From Clostridiales bacterium (GTDB lineage Bacteria > Bacillota > Clostridia > Christensenellales > JAISNN01), in the NCBI GenBank assembly GCA_031289865.1, contig JAITOQ010000173.1, positions 1-18,284 of the forward strand: a stretch of 18,284 bases of DNA, written 5' to 3'. Both the position numbers and the translations under genes were made by a program. Below, piece by piece: positions 6,626 through 14,232 of the stretch (position 1 is its first letter; each line of letters begins with the position of its first letter). Below the pieces are notes generated by a model that was not told where the DNA came from, searched no databases, and was given only the letters and a program-made list of their open reading frames with translations.

Positions 6626-8128
6626 AACGGGTTTCATAGTCGGAAACAACAACACGTCTCTAATAGAAGTGCTGTCGGTCAAAAACATGACCAATCGGTC
6701 GATCCCGATTCCCATTCCTCCCGTCGGCGGCATTCCGTATTCGAGCGCGGTGACAAAATCGTTATCCGCAAGGTGCGCTTCCTCGTCGCCCTTTTCGCGT
6801 TTTTTCATTTGGTCGGCGAACCTCTGTTTTTGGTCTATCGGGTCGTTCAGCTCCGAATACGCGTTTCCAAGCTCCCGTCCGTAGATAAAGATCTCAAACC
6901 GTTCCGTCATAGTCTTGTCCGTCTTTTTCTTTTTTGCAAGCGGAGAGATTTCGACGGGGTATTCGGTGATAAAGGTCGGCTGTATCAGCTTGTCCTCCAC
7001 AAGATTGTCAAAAAGCGCGTAGACCGCCGCACCCCATGAGGTATCGGCTTTGAGGTCTATACCCTTTGTTTTTGCAAGTTTTTTGAGCTTGTCGAGCGAC
7101 TCTTTTTCGCAATCTATCCCCGCGATTTCTCTGACCGCCTCGACCATCGTCATGCGTTTCCACGGCGCGCCGAGATTGATAGGCGTCCCTTGATAGACGA
7201 TTTCCGTCGTACCGAGGACTTTATTCGCGGTAAATTCAATCATTTTTTCCGCGGTCGTCATCATATCGTTGTAGTCCGAATACGCCGCGTACAGCTCTAC
7301 CGTCGTAAATTCGGGGTTGTGGCGAATGCTCATTCCCTCGTTTCTAAACAGCCGTCCCATCTCGTAGACGCGCTCGAAGCCCCCTACGATCAACCGCTTT
7401 AGATACAGTTCGGGGGCTATACGGAGATACATATCGAGATCGAGCGTATTGTGGTGTGTGACGAACGGTCTTGCCTCCGCTCCCCCCGCTATGGTGTTTA
7501 AAATAGGGGTTTCGACCTCAAGATAGCCTTCGCCGTCCAAAAATTCGCGGATAGCGCGAATGATACCGCTCCTCGCGATAAAAGTATTTTTCACTTCGGG
7601 GTTCGCTATCAAATCCACATACCGCTGTCTGTAGCGGAGATCGGGGTCTTTTAAGCCGTGGTACTTTTCGGGCAGAGGCAAAAGCGACTTTGACAGCAGC
7701 TTAATCTCCGTCACGCGTACCGAAATCTCGCCTTTGTGCGTGGTAAATACCGCGCCGCTTGCGCCGACGATATCGCCGATATCCCAACGCTTAAAGTCCT
7801 CGTAAGTTTCGCCGAGCTCGTCCGCTTTGAGATATATCTGAATGCTCCCGCTCCCGTCGAGGATATGGCAAAAGCTTGCCTTTCCCATGATTCTGCGCGA
7901 GATAATCCTACCCGCGACCGAAACGCTCCTCTCCGCATATTTTTCATAGTCGGAGAGAATTTCCGCCGCGTTAGCATTTTTAGCGTAGACGGTCTCCTCG
8001 TACGGGTTTTTGCCCGCGTCAATCAGCTCCCTTAGCTTTTCCCGACGAATTTGAATGGATTCGGCAAGGGTTTCGGGAGTTATGTTCTCGTTTACCGCAT
8101 TGTTGTTATTGTTTGTATTTTCCGACAT
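6617..8128 (-). CDS. lysS: Lysyl-tRNA synthetase, class II
   Basis: Charges tRNA-Lys with lysine in the cytosol. The start chosen is ATG at 8128 (MSENTNNNNN), with AGAGGAAA upstream and a promoter just before it, giving 503 residues, the usual length. A longer reading from 8290 would translate repeat sequence and is rejected. Domains: Asn-rich N-terminal lead (1-15), OB-fold anticodon-binding domain (about 65-145), DPDLRYRQRYVDLI (161-174, motif 1 approach), motif 2 in RLFRNEGMSIRHNPEFT (259-275), and motif 3 GIGIDRLVM near the C-terminus followed by RDVLLFPTMKP. The UGA stop (6619-6617) is formed by the heptad array, AAA-AAT-TGA. Its neighbours are a conserved small protein upstream and a YaaO-like enzyme downstream. 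Confidence 0.97.
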   Translation of the reverse strand: MSENTNNNNNAVNENITPETLAESIQIRREKLRELIDAGKNPYEETVYAKNANAAEILSDYEKYAERSVSVAGRIISRRIMGKASFCHILDGSGSIQIYLKADELGETYEDFKRWDIGDIVGASGAVFTTHKGEISVRVTEIKLLSKSLLPLPEKYHGLKDPDLRYRQRYVDLIANPEVKNTFIARSGIIRAIREFLDGEGYLEVETPILNTIAGGAEARPFVTHHNTLDLDMYLRIAPELYLKRLIVGGFERVYEMGRLFRNEGMSIRHNPEFTTVELYAAYSDYNDMMTTAEKMIEFTANKVLGTTEIVYQGTPINLGAPWKRMTMVEAVREIAGIDCEKESLDKLKKLAKTKGIDLKADTSWGAAVYALFDNLVEDKLIQPTFITEYPVEISPLAKKKKTDKTMTERFEIFIYGRELGNAYSELNDPIDQKQRFADQMKKREKGDEEAHLADNDFVTALEYGMPPTGGMGIGIDRLVMFLTDSTSIRDVLLFPTMKPVKN

Positions 8129-8156
8129 AATTTCCTCTATGTAGTTAATGAATAAC

Positions 8157-8165
8157 AGTATATCA
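8157..8165 (-). promoter_or_regulatory. Extended -10 promoter for lysS
   Basis: On the minus strand, TGA followed by TATACT (8157-8165) sits 29 bases upstream of the lysS ATG, with a predicted start near 8150. The -35 position (TATATT at 17 bases) is poor, so recognition would depend on the TGn extension. It lies between the heptad array (8193-8227) and the gene, which suggests the repeat island stops short of the promoter. Confidence 0.5.
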
Positions 8166-8192
8166 TATTTTTGAGAATAAATATAGTTTTTT

Positions 8193-8477
8193 AAGTTGAA
8201 AGTTGAAAATTGAAAGTTGAAAGTTAAGGATTTAAAAGTATGTGTCATTCTGAGCTTAGCGAAGAATCTAAAACGATTTCTCCGAATCACCCTTACTCAA
8301 AGTCCGCTTTTTTGTTTCGGCTATCGTACGGCTAACGTTTCGGATCTTTCGCCGCGCTCAAGATGACGCCGATTTTTATCCGCAATTTTCAACTTTTAAT
8401 TTTCAACTCTCAACTTTCGACTTTCAACTCTTAACTTTCAATAATTTTCAACTTTCAATTTTCAATTTTCAACTTTC
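8193..8477. repeat. Intergenic repeat island between the small hypothetical gene and lysS
   Basis: Plus-strand order: TTGAAAG heptads (8193-8227), element A (8244-8287), a degenerate inverted A copy (8334-8368), then a long inverted heptad array (8385-8477) with TTTTCAA, CTCTCAA and CTTTCGA variants. The array contains the stop codon of the hypothetical gene. No gene was seen. Confidence 0.85.
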
Positions 8478-8723
8478 TACGCAATTCTCCAAACAGAGCC
8501 AATCAAAATTTACACTCTCGATAAAGTCGTTCGGCATAAGCTTCAAAATATTAAATTCCTCAAGCTGTTTAAACCGGCTTCGGAGTATCATAGGCGTGGG
8601 AATATCGAGCTCCTCGCAAACCGTCCGCATATCCGCGGTCAAGCCGTCATAGTCGCCCCTCACCTCGCGCACAATCCCGTGCGCGACCCTTTCACCCTTT
8701 ATTATTTTTATCCAAAGCCTCAT
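8469..8723 (-). CDS. Small conserved hypothetical protein (84 aa)
   Basis: Function unknown. An 84-residue soluble protein without signal peptide, membrane segment or cysteine motif (only C36, C76, C81). It begins MRLWIKIIKGERVAHGI and has a central LDIPTPMIL segment followed by FNILKLMPNDFIESVNFDWL. I recall similar 80-90 residue proteins with a [LI]D[IL]PTP and DF[IV]E.V.FD pattern across Clostridia annotated as hypothetical; this is memory, not a search. The ATG at 8723 has a modest AAGGG site eight bases upstream. The UGA stop (8471-8469) lies in the heptad array: GTA-GAA-AGT-TGA. It sits between birA and lysS, isolated by repeat islands on both sides. Confidence 0.75.
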   Translation of the reverse strand: MRLWIKIIKGERVAHGIVREVRGDYDGLTADMRTVCEELDIPTPMILRSRFKQLEEFNILKLMPNDFIESVNFDWLCLENCVES

Positions 8724-8779
8724 TTGTTTTCCCTTAATTTTTATTTGATGCAGAATGCCGTTATTCTTGAATGCAAAAG

Positions 8780-8950
8780 GCAGAATGCAGAATTGCGGAT
8801 TTAAAGAGAATTCGTTGTCATTTTGTAGGGGACGATGACCACATCGTCCCGTATCCGCATAACAAATCTGTCATTATTCGGTGTGGGACGATGTGGTCAT
8901 CGTCCCCTACGAGAGAACATCTACTTTTTATCCGCAATTCTGCATTCTGC
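8780..8950. repeat. Nested inverted element: 21-bp terminal inverted repeats enclosing REPIN-like copy 2
   Basis: Outer arms 8780-8800 and 8930-8950 are perfect 21-bp reverse complements built from the TGCAGAA heptad and an AATTGCGGAT end. Inside, 8825-8850 and 8885-8910 are perfect 26-bp reverse complements, each also self-complementary (GGGACGATG / CATCGTCCC). With no ORF inside, it looks like a MITE/REPIN composite. It fills the spacer between birA and the small hypothetical gene. Confidence 0.85.
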
Positions 8951-8966
8951 ATTTAAAAAATCCTTA

Positions 8967-9000
8967 CTTTTCAACTCTCAACTTTCCGCTTTCAACTTTT
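8967..9000. repeat. Heptad array abutting the birA stop codon
   Basis: Inverted CTTTCAA-type heptads start directly at the TAA stop of birA (9001-8999), so the array in birA sense reads AAGTTGAAAG immediately after the stop. Confidence 0.8.
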
Positions 9001-9736
9001 ATTTGTATTCCCAAATATTGAGCAGCGTAATGCTGCCGCTCAAAAGCGTTCTCGTCCCCTTTGCGGTTTCGATAACGAGATATGCGTTGTCGTCGATCCC
9101 TTTGACGGTGACGATTTCTTTCGTTTCGTTTACAAGCACCTTTTTGCCCGTGAGCATAGACAAATCGCGGTACGCGCCTATGATTTCCTTTTTTGTGGAA
9201 TGCAAAAGCTCCGTAATATTATCGAGTAGGCTTGCCAAAATATCGGATATGCGGTAGCCGTCCGCGCCCGTCACGAGCCTCATAGAGGTCGCCACCGAAC
9301 CGAGGGTGCCGAAGTCGCTGTTGTTGACGTTTAAGCCGATACCGAGGACGATAAAGCCTTTTCCGTCCTTTTCGATGCGTTCAGCCAAAATACCGCAAAT
9401 CTTTTTGTCGCGGACAAATACGTCGTTTACCCATTTGAGCCGCGCAACGACTCCGTACTCCGCGAGGGTTCTTGCGACGGCTACGCCCGCAAGCGGAGTA
9501 ACTATTTCGCCGACCTTACCGTTGTCGGGAATAAGTATACTCATGTACAACCCGCCCTCGTTTGACACGAAAGCGTTGTCCCCCCTGCCCTTTCCGAGCG
9601 TTTGAATTTTTGATATCAAAACATCGAAAGGCTTGTAGCTTTCTTCCTTCATCACGTCGTTTGTAGACGTCACAGATTCCTCGATGTACACGTTCAGCGT
9701 ACTTTTGATCTTTTTTGTAACATACACCGTATGCAT
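8999..9736 (-). CDS. birA: Biotin--[acetyl-CoA-carboxylase] ligase, monofunctional
   Basis: Activates biotin to biotinyl-AMP and transfers it to the lysine of a biotin carboxyl carrier protein. The 245 residues carry STN (24-26), the adenylate loop QTLGKGRGDNAF (45-56), a variant of GRGRRG, the catalytic KWVND (101-105; usually KWPND), KICGIL (112-117) and GIGLNVNN (132-139), then a small C-terminal beta domain (about 190-245). There is no N-terminal winged helix, so this is the class I form that does not itself repress biotin genes. The start ATG at 9736 has a strong AGGAGGT site eight bases away. It lies 42 bases after lacZ and could be co-transcribed with it, though no functional link is apparent. 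No biotin carboxylase or biotin synthesis gene is in the window. Confidence 0.93.
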   Translation of the reverse strand: MHTVYVTKKIKSTLNVYIEESVTSTNDVMKEESYKPFDVLISKIQTLGKGRGDNAFVSNEGGLYMSILIPDNGKVGEIVTPLAGVAVARTLAEYGVVARLKWVNDVFVRDKKICGILAERIEKDGKGFIVLGIGLNVNNSDFGTLGSVATSMRLVTGADGYRISDILASLLDNITELLHSTKKEIIGAYRDLSMLTGKKVLVNETKEIVTVKGIDDNAYLVIETAKGTRTLLSGSITLLNIWEYK

Positions 9737-9778
9737 ACTTGCTACCTCCTAAATTATTTATTTTTAAAATAATGGTTA

Positions 9779-12700
9779 TTATTTTCTGTTATTAGCGTCG
9801 CCCCGAATAATGAAAGAATACTTATATTCTTTCGTAGGGCGCAACAGATACTCTTCGAGGGGCAGCGGACCGCAGCTGTTGCTCCCCGCGCCCGCCGTAT
9901 ACCCGTCGATACTGACAAACACGGTTTCGCCGCGTGTCAAATCCTCGTTATGCGTTGCGGCGGCAAGTGCTTTTTGCGTGTAATCATGCGCAGCAAACCC
10001 AAGCAACCGCCCGTCGGCCTCTATTCTAAAGGCGGGACAGCCGCAATCGGTTTGAAACTCTATCCAACGCGTATCCGTATGATAGTTGTTGTCTTGCGGC
10101 TTTATATACGGCTCGTGCAAGTCGGAAATCAGCGCCTCATACACCCCGACCGGCGCGTGTTCTTTAAAGTCGGGTAGATTTTCCGCGCTCCCCCGCCCGA
10201 AATATTTGACGCGTGTGTAGCACTCGTTCGCCTCGAAACTGTAGCCCACGCGTGTGAGCAGCCGTAGTCCTCTCTTTTGTTTCCGCTTTAGCACGACCGC
10301 GACGCTTACCGTCCCGTCCGCGGTCACGGTATAGAGATTCGATACCTTAAACAGAGCATGCCCTTTCCCGTTTATCAGATATTTTTCAACCGATATAGCG
10401 ACCGCCCGTCCGTTTGTCTTCTTTTCGTCGATCTCTATCTTTTTGACATACGGTACAAGCGAGTCATATCCCAATTTTTTCATATCGGGCGCAATGTTTC
10501 TGTCGTTATCTATCGGTGCGCGCATGACGTTCTCATAGATTCCCGTGATTCCGTCCGAAGGATTTTCGGAGAGAACGTTTTTACCGCCGTAGACAAGCCT
10601 CTCGATATTCCCCGATTTTTTGCTTATAAAGACTTCGCCGCCATCAAATGTCACGGCGATACCGTCGTCCGCAGCGTTCGCCGCCGCGCCGTCCTTTTCA
10701 ACGGCTTCGGAAAAGCCCCCGCACCGCTCCGCGATAGCAAGCTGTTCCGACGCGATCACCTCGCCGCTCTCCGTGTCGCGATAGGTGAAAGTCACATATA
10801 TATCACTATCGGGTTCGACGGCGGTCTTGCGTTTTTTCTCCTTCGGATTCGGCTCGGTCCCGCCGCAATTAAGCGTAAAGCTCTCCCTTCCTTCGGGCGC
10901 AACCTCAAACCGCAGAGTGCCGTTATCCGTCACCGAACCGTCCTTTTCGACCGTGTACTCGACGGCGATCTTTTCCGTCCCCTTAAAGAAATAGCGGTTC
11001 AAAAAGTCAAAGGTGTTCGCACCCGTCCGTTTCACCCGAACGGGGCTGTAATTGACCTTGACGTTTAAAAGCCCCGTGTGCGGCTTTCTGTCGGGATAGG
11101 TCAAGCCGTCCACGCAAAAATTGCCGTCGTGTACCGCCTCGCCGTGGTCGCCGCCGTAGGTGTATTTGTATTTTCCGTCGGAGTGATAGACCGCGTGATC
11201 CGCCCATTCCCAAATACAGCCGCCGAGGAAAATCTCCGCGCTGAAAAACAGCTCAGTCATCTCCTTTAGGCTCCCCGGCCCCACTCCCATAGCGTGGCAG
11301 TATTCACAGACAAAGTACGGCGCGCCGTAATATTTCTTTTGAGCCTTTCTCAACGGGATTTTCTTTATTCTGTTATAGTCGGGATACATTTCGGAGGTCA
11401 CATCGTAGCGAAAACGAATCGTGCGGCAAGCCGCCTCGTAATGGACGGGGATTTCGGGACAGACGTCTTTCAAATACGCGTAAGCCGTATCTTGATTGTT
11501 GTAGCCGCCCGCCTCGTTTCCGAGCGACCAAAGCGCGATTGACGGACGGTTTTTGTCCCTCATGTACATGCGCTTTATCCTATCTATATACCGATCCTCC
11601 CATTTTTTGTCGTGGCTTATTAGGTCGGGCTTGTATATCTCCGCATAACAGCCGTGAGTTTCGATATCCGCTTCGTCGATGACATACAGCCCGTACAAAT
11701 CGCAGTACATTAGAAAAATCGGGTCGGGCGGGTAATGCGACGTCCTCACCGCGTTTATATTGTACGCTTTCATGAGTTTGACGTCGTTTTCGAGCTGTAA
11801 CGCGGTCATGACATAGCCGTTCACGGGGTCGGTGTCGTGGTGGTTTACGCCGAGGAATTTCACCGCCTTGTCATTAAACCGATAGACCTCGCCGTCAATC
11901 TCTATCGTCCTAAAGCCTACTATGTCGCGGACAAACTCCGTTTCTTGTCCGTTGTCGGTCAAGGTGATTTCGAGATAATAGACGTTCGGAGTTTCCGCGC
12001 TCCAATCAGCCGCTTCTATACCGTCGATCGTAAGGAAAATCCGCTTTTCGGCTAAGACGTTTTTTTGTCCCAAAACCTTTCCCGACCTATCCGTCACGGC
12101 TACGTTTACCGAGCAGTTTTCGCCGAATTTCCCGTCGATAGTCAGCTTGATATTGTATTTTCCGCCGATTTTCACCGTCTTTATCTCATAATCCTCTAAA
12201 AAGCTCTTTTGACGCTCCGTGAGATACACGTCGCGGAAAATCCCGTTTTCGCGGAACATGTCTTGACATTCGAGATACGTTGCGGTCGTCCATTTGTAGA
12301 CCACGGCAAGAATCTCGTTTACTCCTCTCCTCACAAAGCCCGTGAGATCAAATTCCGCGGGGTTATGCGCGCCCTCGCTATAGCCGAAATGCTCTCCGTT
12401 TAGGTATAGGTCAAAGCCCGACGCAACCCCCAAAAAGGTGATTAAATATCCGCGGGTCACGTCCGAAACCGAAAATTTCTTGCGATAGACGGCGCACGGA
12501 CAATCCTCCGGAAAATTCGGCGGGTCGAGCTTAAACGGATATTTTGTATTGAGATAGACGGGCGGCTCATAGCCCGTCCTCTGCCAATCGGACGGCACAA
12601 GAATCTCGTCAAACGGGACTTCTCCCGAATCGAACAGCGTCGGAAGCTCCGAGATTTTCGGGTAGTATTTAAACTGCCATTCCCCCGACAAAAGCGTCAC

Positions 12701-12850
12701 ACGATCGCTCTTATAGCGCGCCAAAGGCACGCTCACCCGTTCGGCGGTTTTTTTTGCCGAAAACGGAATAAAGTACGCACGCGGCGCGAGCTTGTTGATC
12801 TCATACGTTTCAAAATGCTTGTAATGAGTTTTGTCTAAAGAATATAACAC
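9779..12850 (-). CDS. lacZ: Beta-galactosidase, glycoside hydrolase family 2 (LacZ type)
   Basis: Hydrolyses terminal beta-galactosides such as lactose. The 1023 residues match the full LacZ length: N-terminal sugar-binding jelly roll (about 45-215), an immunoglobulin-like domain, TIM barrel (about 325-620) and a C-terminal beta-sandwich domain (about 730-1015). Catalytic residues visible: acid/base E446 in WSLGNEAGG and nucleophile E516 in FVCEYCHAMG; TSHYPP (370-375) and DEADIETHG (392-400) are family signatures. After the nucleophile the usual GNS reads GVG, a small departure. There is no signal peptide, so it is cytoplasmic and depends on an importer not found here. The start is GTG at 12850 with AAGGGG about seven bases upstream; no in-frame ATG is near. 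Neither a lacI-type regulator nor a permease is adjacent. GH2 beta-glucuronidase is less likely given the length and LacZ motifs. Confidence 0.93.
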   Translation of the reverse strand: MLYSLDKTHYKHFETYEINKLAPRAYFIPFSAKKTAERVSVPLARYKSDRVTLLSGEWQFKYYPKISELPTLFDSGEVPFDEILVPSDWQRTGYEPPVYLNTKYPFKLDPPNFPEDCPCAVYRKKFSVSDVTRGYLITFLGVASGFDLYLNGEHFGYSEGAHNPAEFDLTGFVRRGVNEILAVVYKWTTATYLECQDMFRENGIFRDVYLTERQKSFLEDYEIKTVKIGGKYNIKLTIDGKFGENCSVNVAVTDRSGKVLGQKNVLAEKRIFLTIDGIEAADWSAETPNVYYLEITLTDNGQETEFVRDIVGFRTIEIDGEVYRFNDKAVKFLGVNHHDTDPVNGYVMTALQLENDVKLMKAYNINAVRTSHYPPDPIFLMYCDLYGLYVIDEADIETHGCYAEIYKPDLISHDKKWEDRYIDRIKRMYMRDKNRPSIALWSLGNEAGGYNNQDTAYAYLKDVCPEIPVHYEAACRTIRFRYDVTSEMYPDYNRIKKIPLRKAQKKYYGAPYFVCEYCHAMGVGPGSLKEMTELFFSAEIFLGGCIWEWADHAVYHSDGKYKYTYGGDHGEAVHDGNFCVDGLTYPDRKPHTGLLNVKVNYSPVRVKRTGANTFDFLNRYFFKGTEKIAVEYTVEKDGSVTDNGTLRFEVAPEGRESFTLNCGGTEPNPKEKKRKTAVEPDSDIYVTFTYRDTESGEVIASEQLAIAERCGGFSEAVEKDGAAANAADDGIAVTFDGGEVFISKKSGNIERLVYGGKNVLSENPSDGITGIYENVMRAPIDNDRNIAPDMKKLGYDSLVPYVKKIEIDEKKTNGRAVAISVEKYLINGKGHALFKVSNLYTVTADGTVSVAVVLKRKQKRGLRLLTRVGYSFEANECYTRVKYFGRGSAENLPDFKEHAPVGVYEALISDLHEPYIKPQDNNYHTDTRWIEFQTDCGCPAFRIEADGRLLGFAAHDYTQKALAAATHNEDLTRGETVFVSIDGYTAGAGSNSCGPLPLEEYLLRPTKEYKYSFIIRGDANNRK

Positions 12851-12885
12851 TGTTTACCCCTTTTTTTTAAGTAATAATTTTTTTA

Positions 12886-13232
12886 ATGCAGAATGCAGAA
12901 TGCAGAATGCAGAATGCAGAATTGCGGATAATTAAAGAGTCGTTGTCATTCTGAGCTTGCGAAGAATCTCAAACGATTTCCCCGAATTACACCTCTTATT
13001 ATCCCCACTTATTGTTTCTGCAATTATCTCGCTGACGTTTTAGATTCTTCGCTTCGCTCAGAATGACGCCTACTTTTTGTTTTAATCATTGTGCAGCCAA
13101 CGTTTTAGATTCTTCGCTTCGCTCAGAATGACTCCTACTTTTCTTTTATTCCGCCATTCTGCATTCTGCATTCTGCATTCTGCATTAAAAAAATCCTTAC
13201 TTTTCAACTCTCAACTCTCAACTTTCAACTTT
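12886..13232. repeat. Intergenic repeat island between tsaD and lacZ
   Basis: Plus-strand order: TGCAGAA heptads (12886-12923), element A (12945-12987), two inverted A copies (13034-13068 and 13100-13132), inverted GCATTCT heptads (13155-13187), then CTCTCAA/CTTTCAA heptads (13200-13232) that contain the tsaD stop codon. The TGCAGAA and GCATTCT arrays act as long imperfect inverted ends. No ORF or RNA gene was seen. Confidence 0.88.
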
Positions 13233-14228
13233 TAAAACCGCTTCCGCGTCAAGGGACAAATCCGCGAACGGCTTTCCCTTTTTTATCATAAAATACGCTT
13301 CCGCTCCGATCATGACGGCGTTGTCCGTACACAATCCGAGGGGCAGAAAATAGGTCTTTATCCCGTTTTCCGTTGCTTCGCGGTCGAGTTCCTCTCTCAA
13401 TTTTAGGTTTGCACCCACGCCGCCCGAAAGCGCGATTCTCTTGATTCCGTAGGCTTTTGCGGCGCGGATAGCCGCGTCTTTTAGTTGATTGACCGCCGCG
13501 AGCTGAAACGACGCGGCGACGTCGGCGCGGTTTGCTCCGTCCTTATTGTTCGCCATATAATTCACCACCGCGGTTTTTAACCCGCTGTAAGAAAAGTCGT
13601 AGCCCGATTCGCTCTTAAACGGCTTTGAAAAACAGAGCGTCGGATTCCCCTCCATAGCGAGCCTTTGTATCTCCGGTCCGCCGGGATACGGCAGTCCGAG
13701 TACACGCGCCGCCTTGTCAAAGGCTTCGCCCGCCGCATCGTCCTTTGTACACCCCAATAATTCTATCTTATCGTAATCGTCTATCTTTAAAACCGCGCTG
13801 TGACCGCCGCTTGCGAGGACGCATATATACGGAAAGGTCAAGTCGCCGTGGGCAACGTAGTTTGCGGCTATATGCCCCTTGACGTGGCTGACCGCAATCA
13901 AGGGTTTTTTCCAAGCGTAGCTCAAGCCCTTTGCATAAGACACGCCCGCAAGCAGCGCGCCCAAGAGCCCCGCGCCGTATGTCACCGCCACCGCGTCTAT
14001 ATCCGCTCCCGTGACATTTGCGTCCGCGAGGGCTTTTTCGACGACGGCGGGGAGGGCGAGCGTATGATTTCTCGACGCTATTTCGGGTACGACCCCGCCG
14101 AACCGCCGATGAATTTCGATTTGAGAGGCTATCACATCGGACAGCACCTCCGTACCGTTTTTCACCACCGCCGCCGCCGTTTCGTCGCATGAGCTTTCTA
14201 TAGCAAGAATTGTTATATCGTTTTTCAT
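13218..14228 (-). CDS. tsaD: tRNA N6-adenosine threonylcarbamoyltransferase
   Basis: Catalyses transfer of the threonylcarbamoyl group to A37 of ANN-decoding tRNAs (t6A), working with TsaB and TsaE, neither of which is encoded here. The 336 residues show the Kae1/TsaD ASKHA fold: LAIESSCDETAAAV (8-21), the metal-binding SHVKGHIAANY (114-124; ligands H115 and H119), ASGGHSAVL (139-147), the nucleotide-binding loop with AGEAFDKAARVLGLPYPGG, and LSGGVGANLKLR near the C-terminus. The ATG at 14228 follows the prfB stop by four bases, so the two are probably translationally coupled; its own ribosome site is weak. The UGA stop (13220-13218) lies in the heptad array, and the last residues KVES are read from repeat-like sequence. 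Confidence 0.96.
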   Translation of the reverse strand: MKNDITILAIESSCDETAAAVVKNGTEVLSDVIASQIEIHRRFGGVVPEIASRNHTLALPAVVEKALADANVTGADIDAVAVTYGAGLLGALLAGVSYAKGLSYAWKKPLIAVSHVKGHIAANYVAHGDLTFPYICVLASGGHSAVLKIDDYDKIELLGCTKDDAAGEAFDKAARVLGLPYPGGPEIQRLAMEGNPTLCFSKPFKSESGYDFSYSGLKTAVVNYMANNKDGANRADVAASFQLAAVNQLKDAAIRAAKAYGIKRIALSGGVGANLKLREELDREATENGIKTYFLPLGLCTDNAVMIGAEAYFMIKKGKPFADLSLDAEAVLKVES

Positions 14229-14232
14229 AATT

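Noticed and set aside
8129..8290. 54-residue N-terminal extension of LysS
   Set aside because: The residues are translated from element A and the heptad array (RFFAKLRMT and FNFQFSTFN type strings). ATG at 8128 has a ribosome site and an extended -10 promoter and gives the usual LysS length.
9749..9782. A/U hairpin between lacZ and birA as a terminator
   Set aside because: The stem is entirely A-U with no GC pairs, so it is unlikely to stop transcription; the 42-base gap is more consistent with co-transcription.
12886..12923. CRISPR-like direct repeats
   Set aside because: Units are seven bases with no spacers and no cas genes nearby; these are heptad microsatellite arrays.
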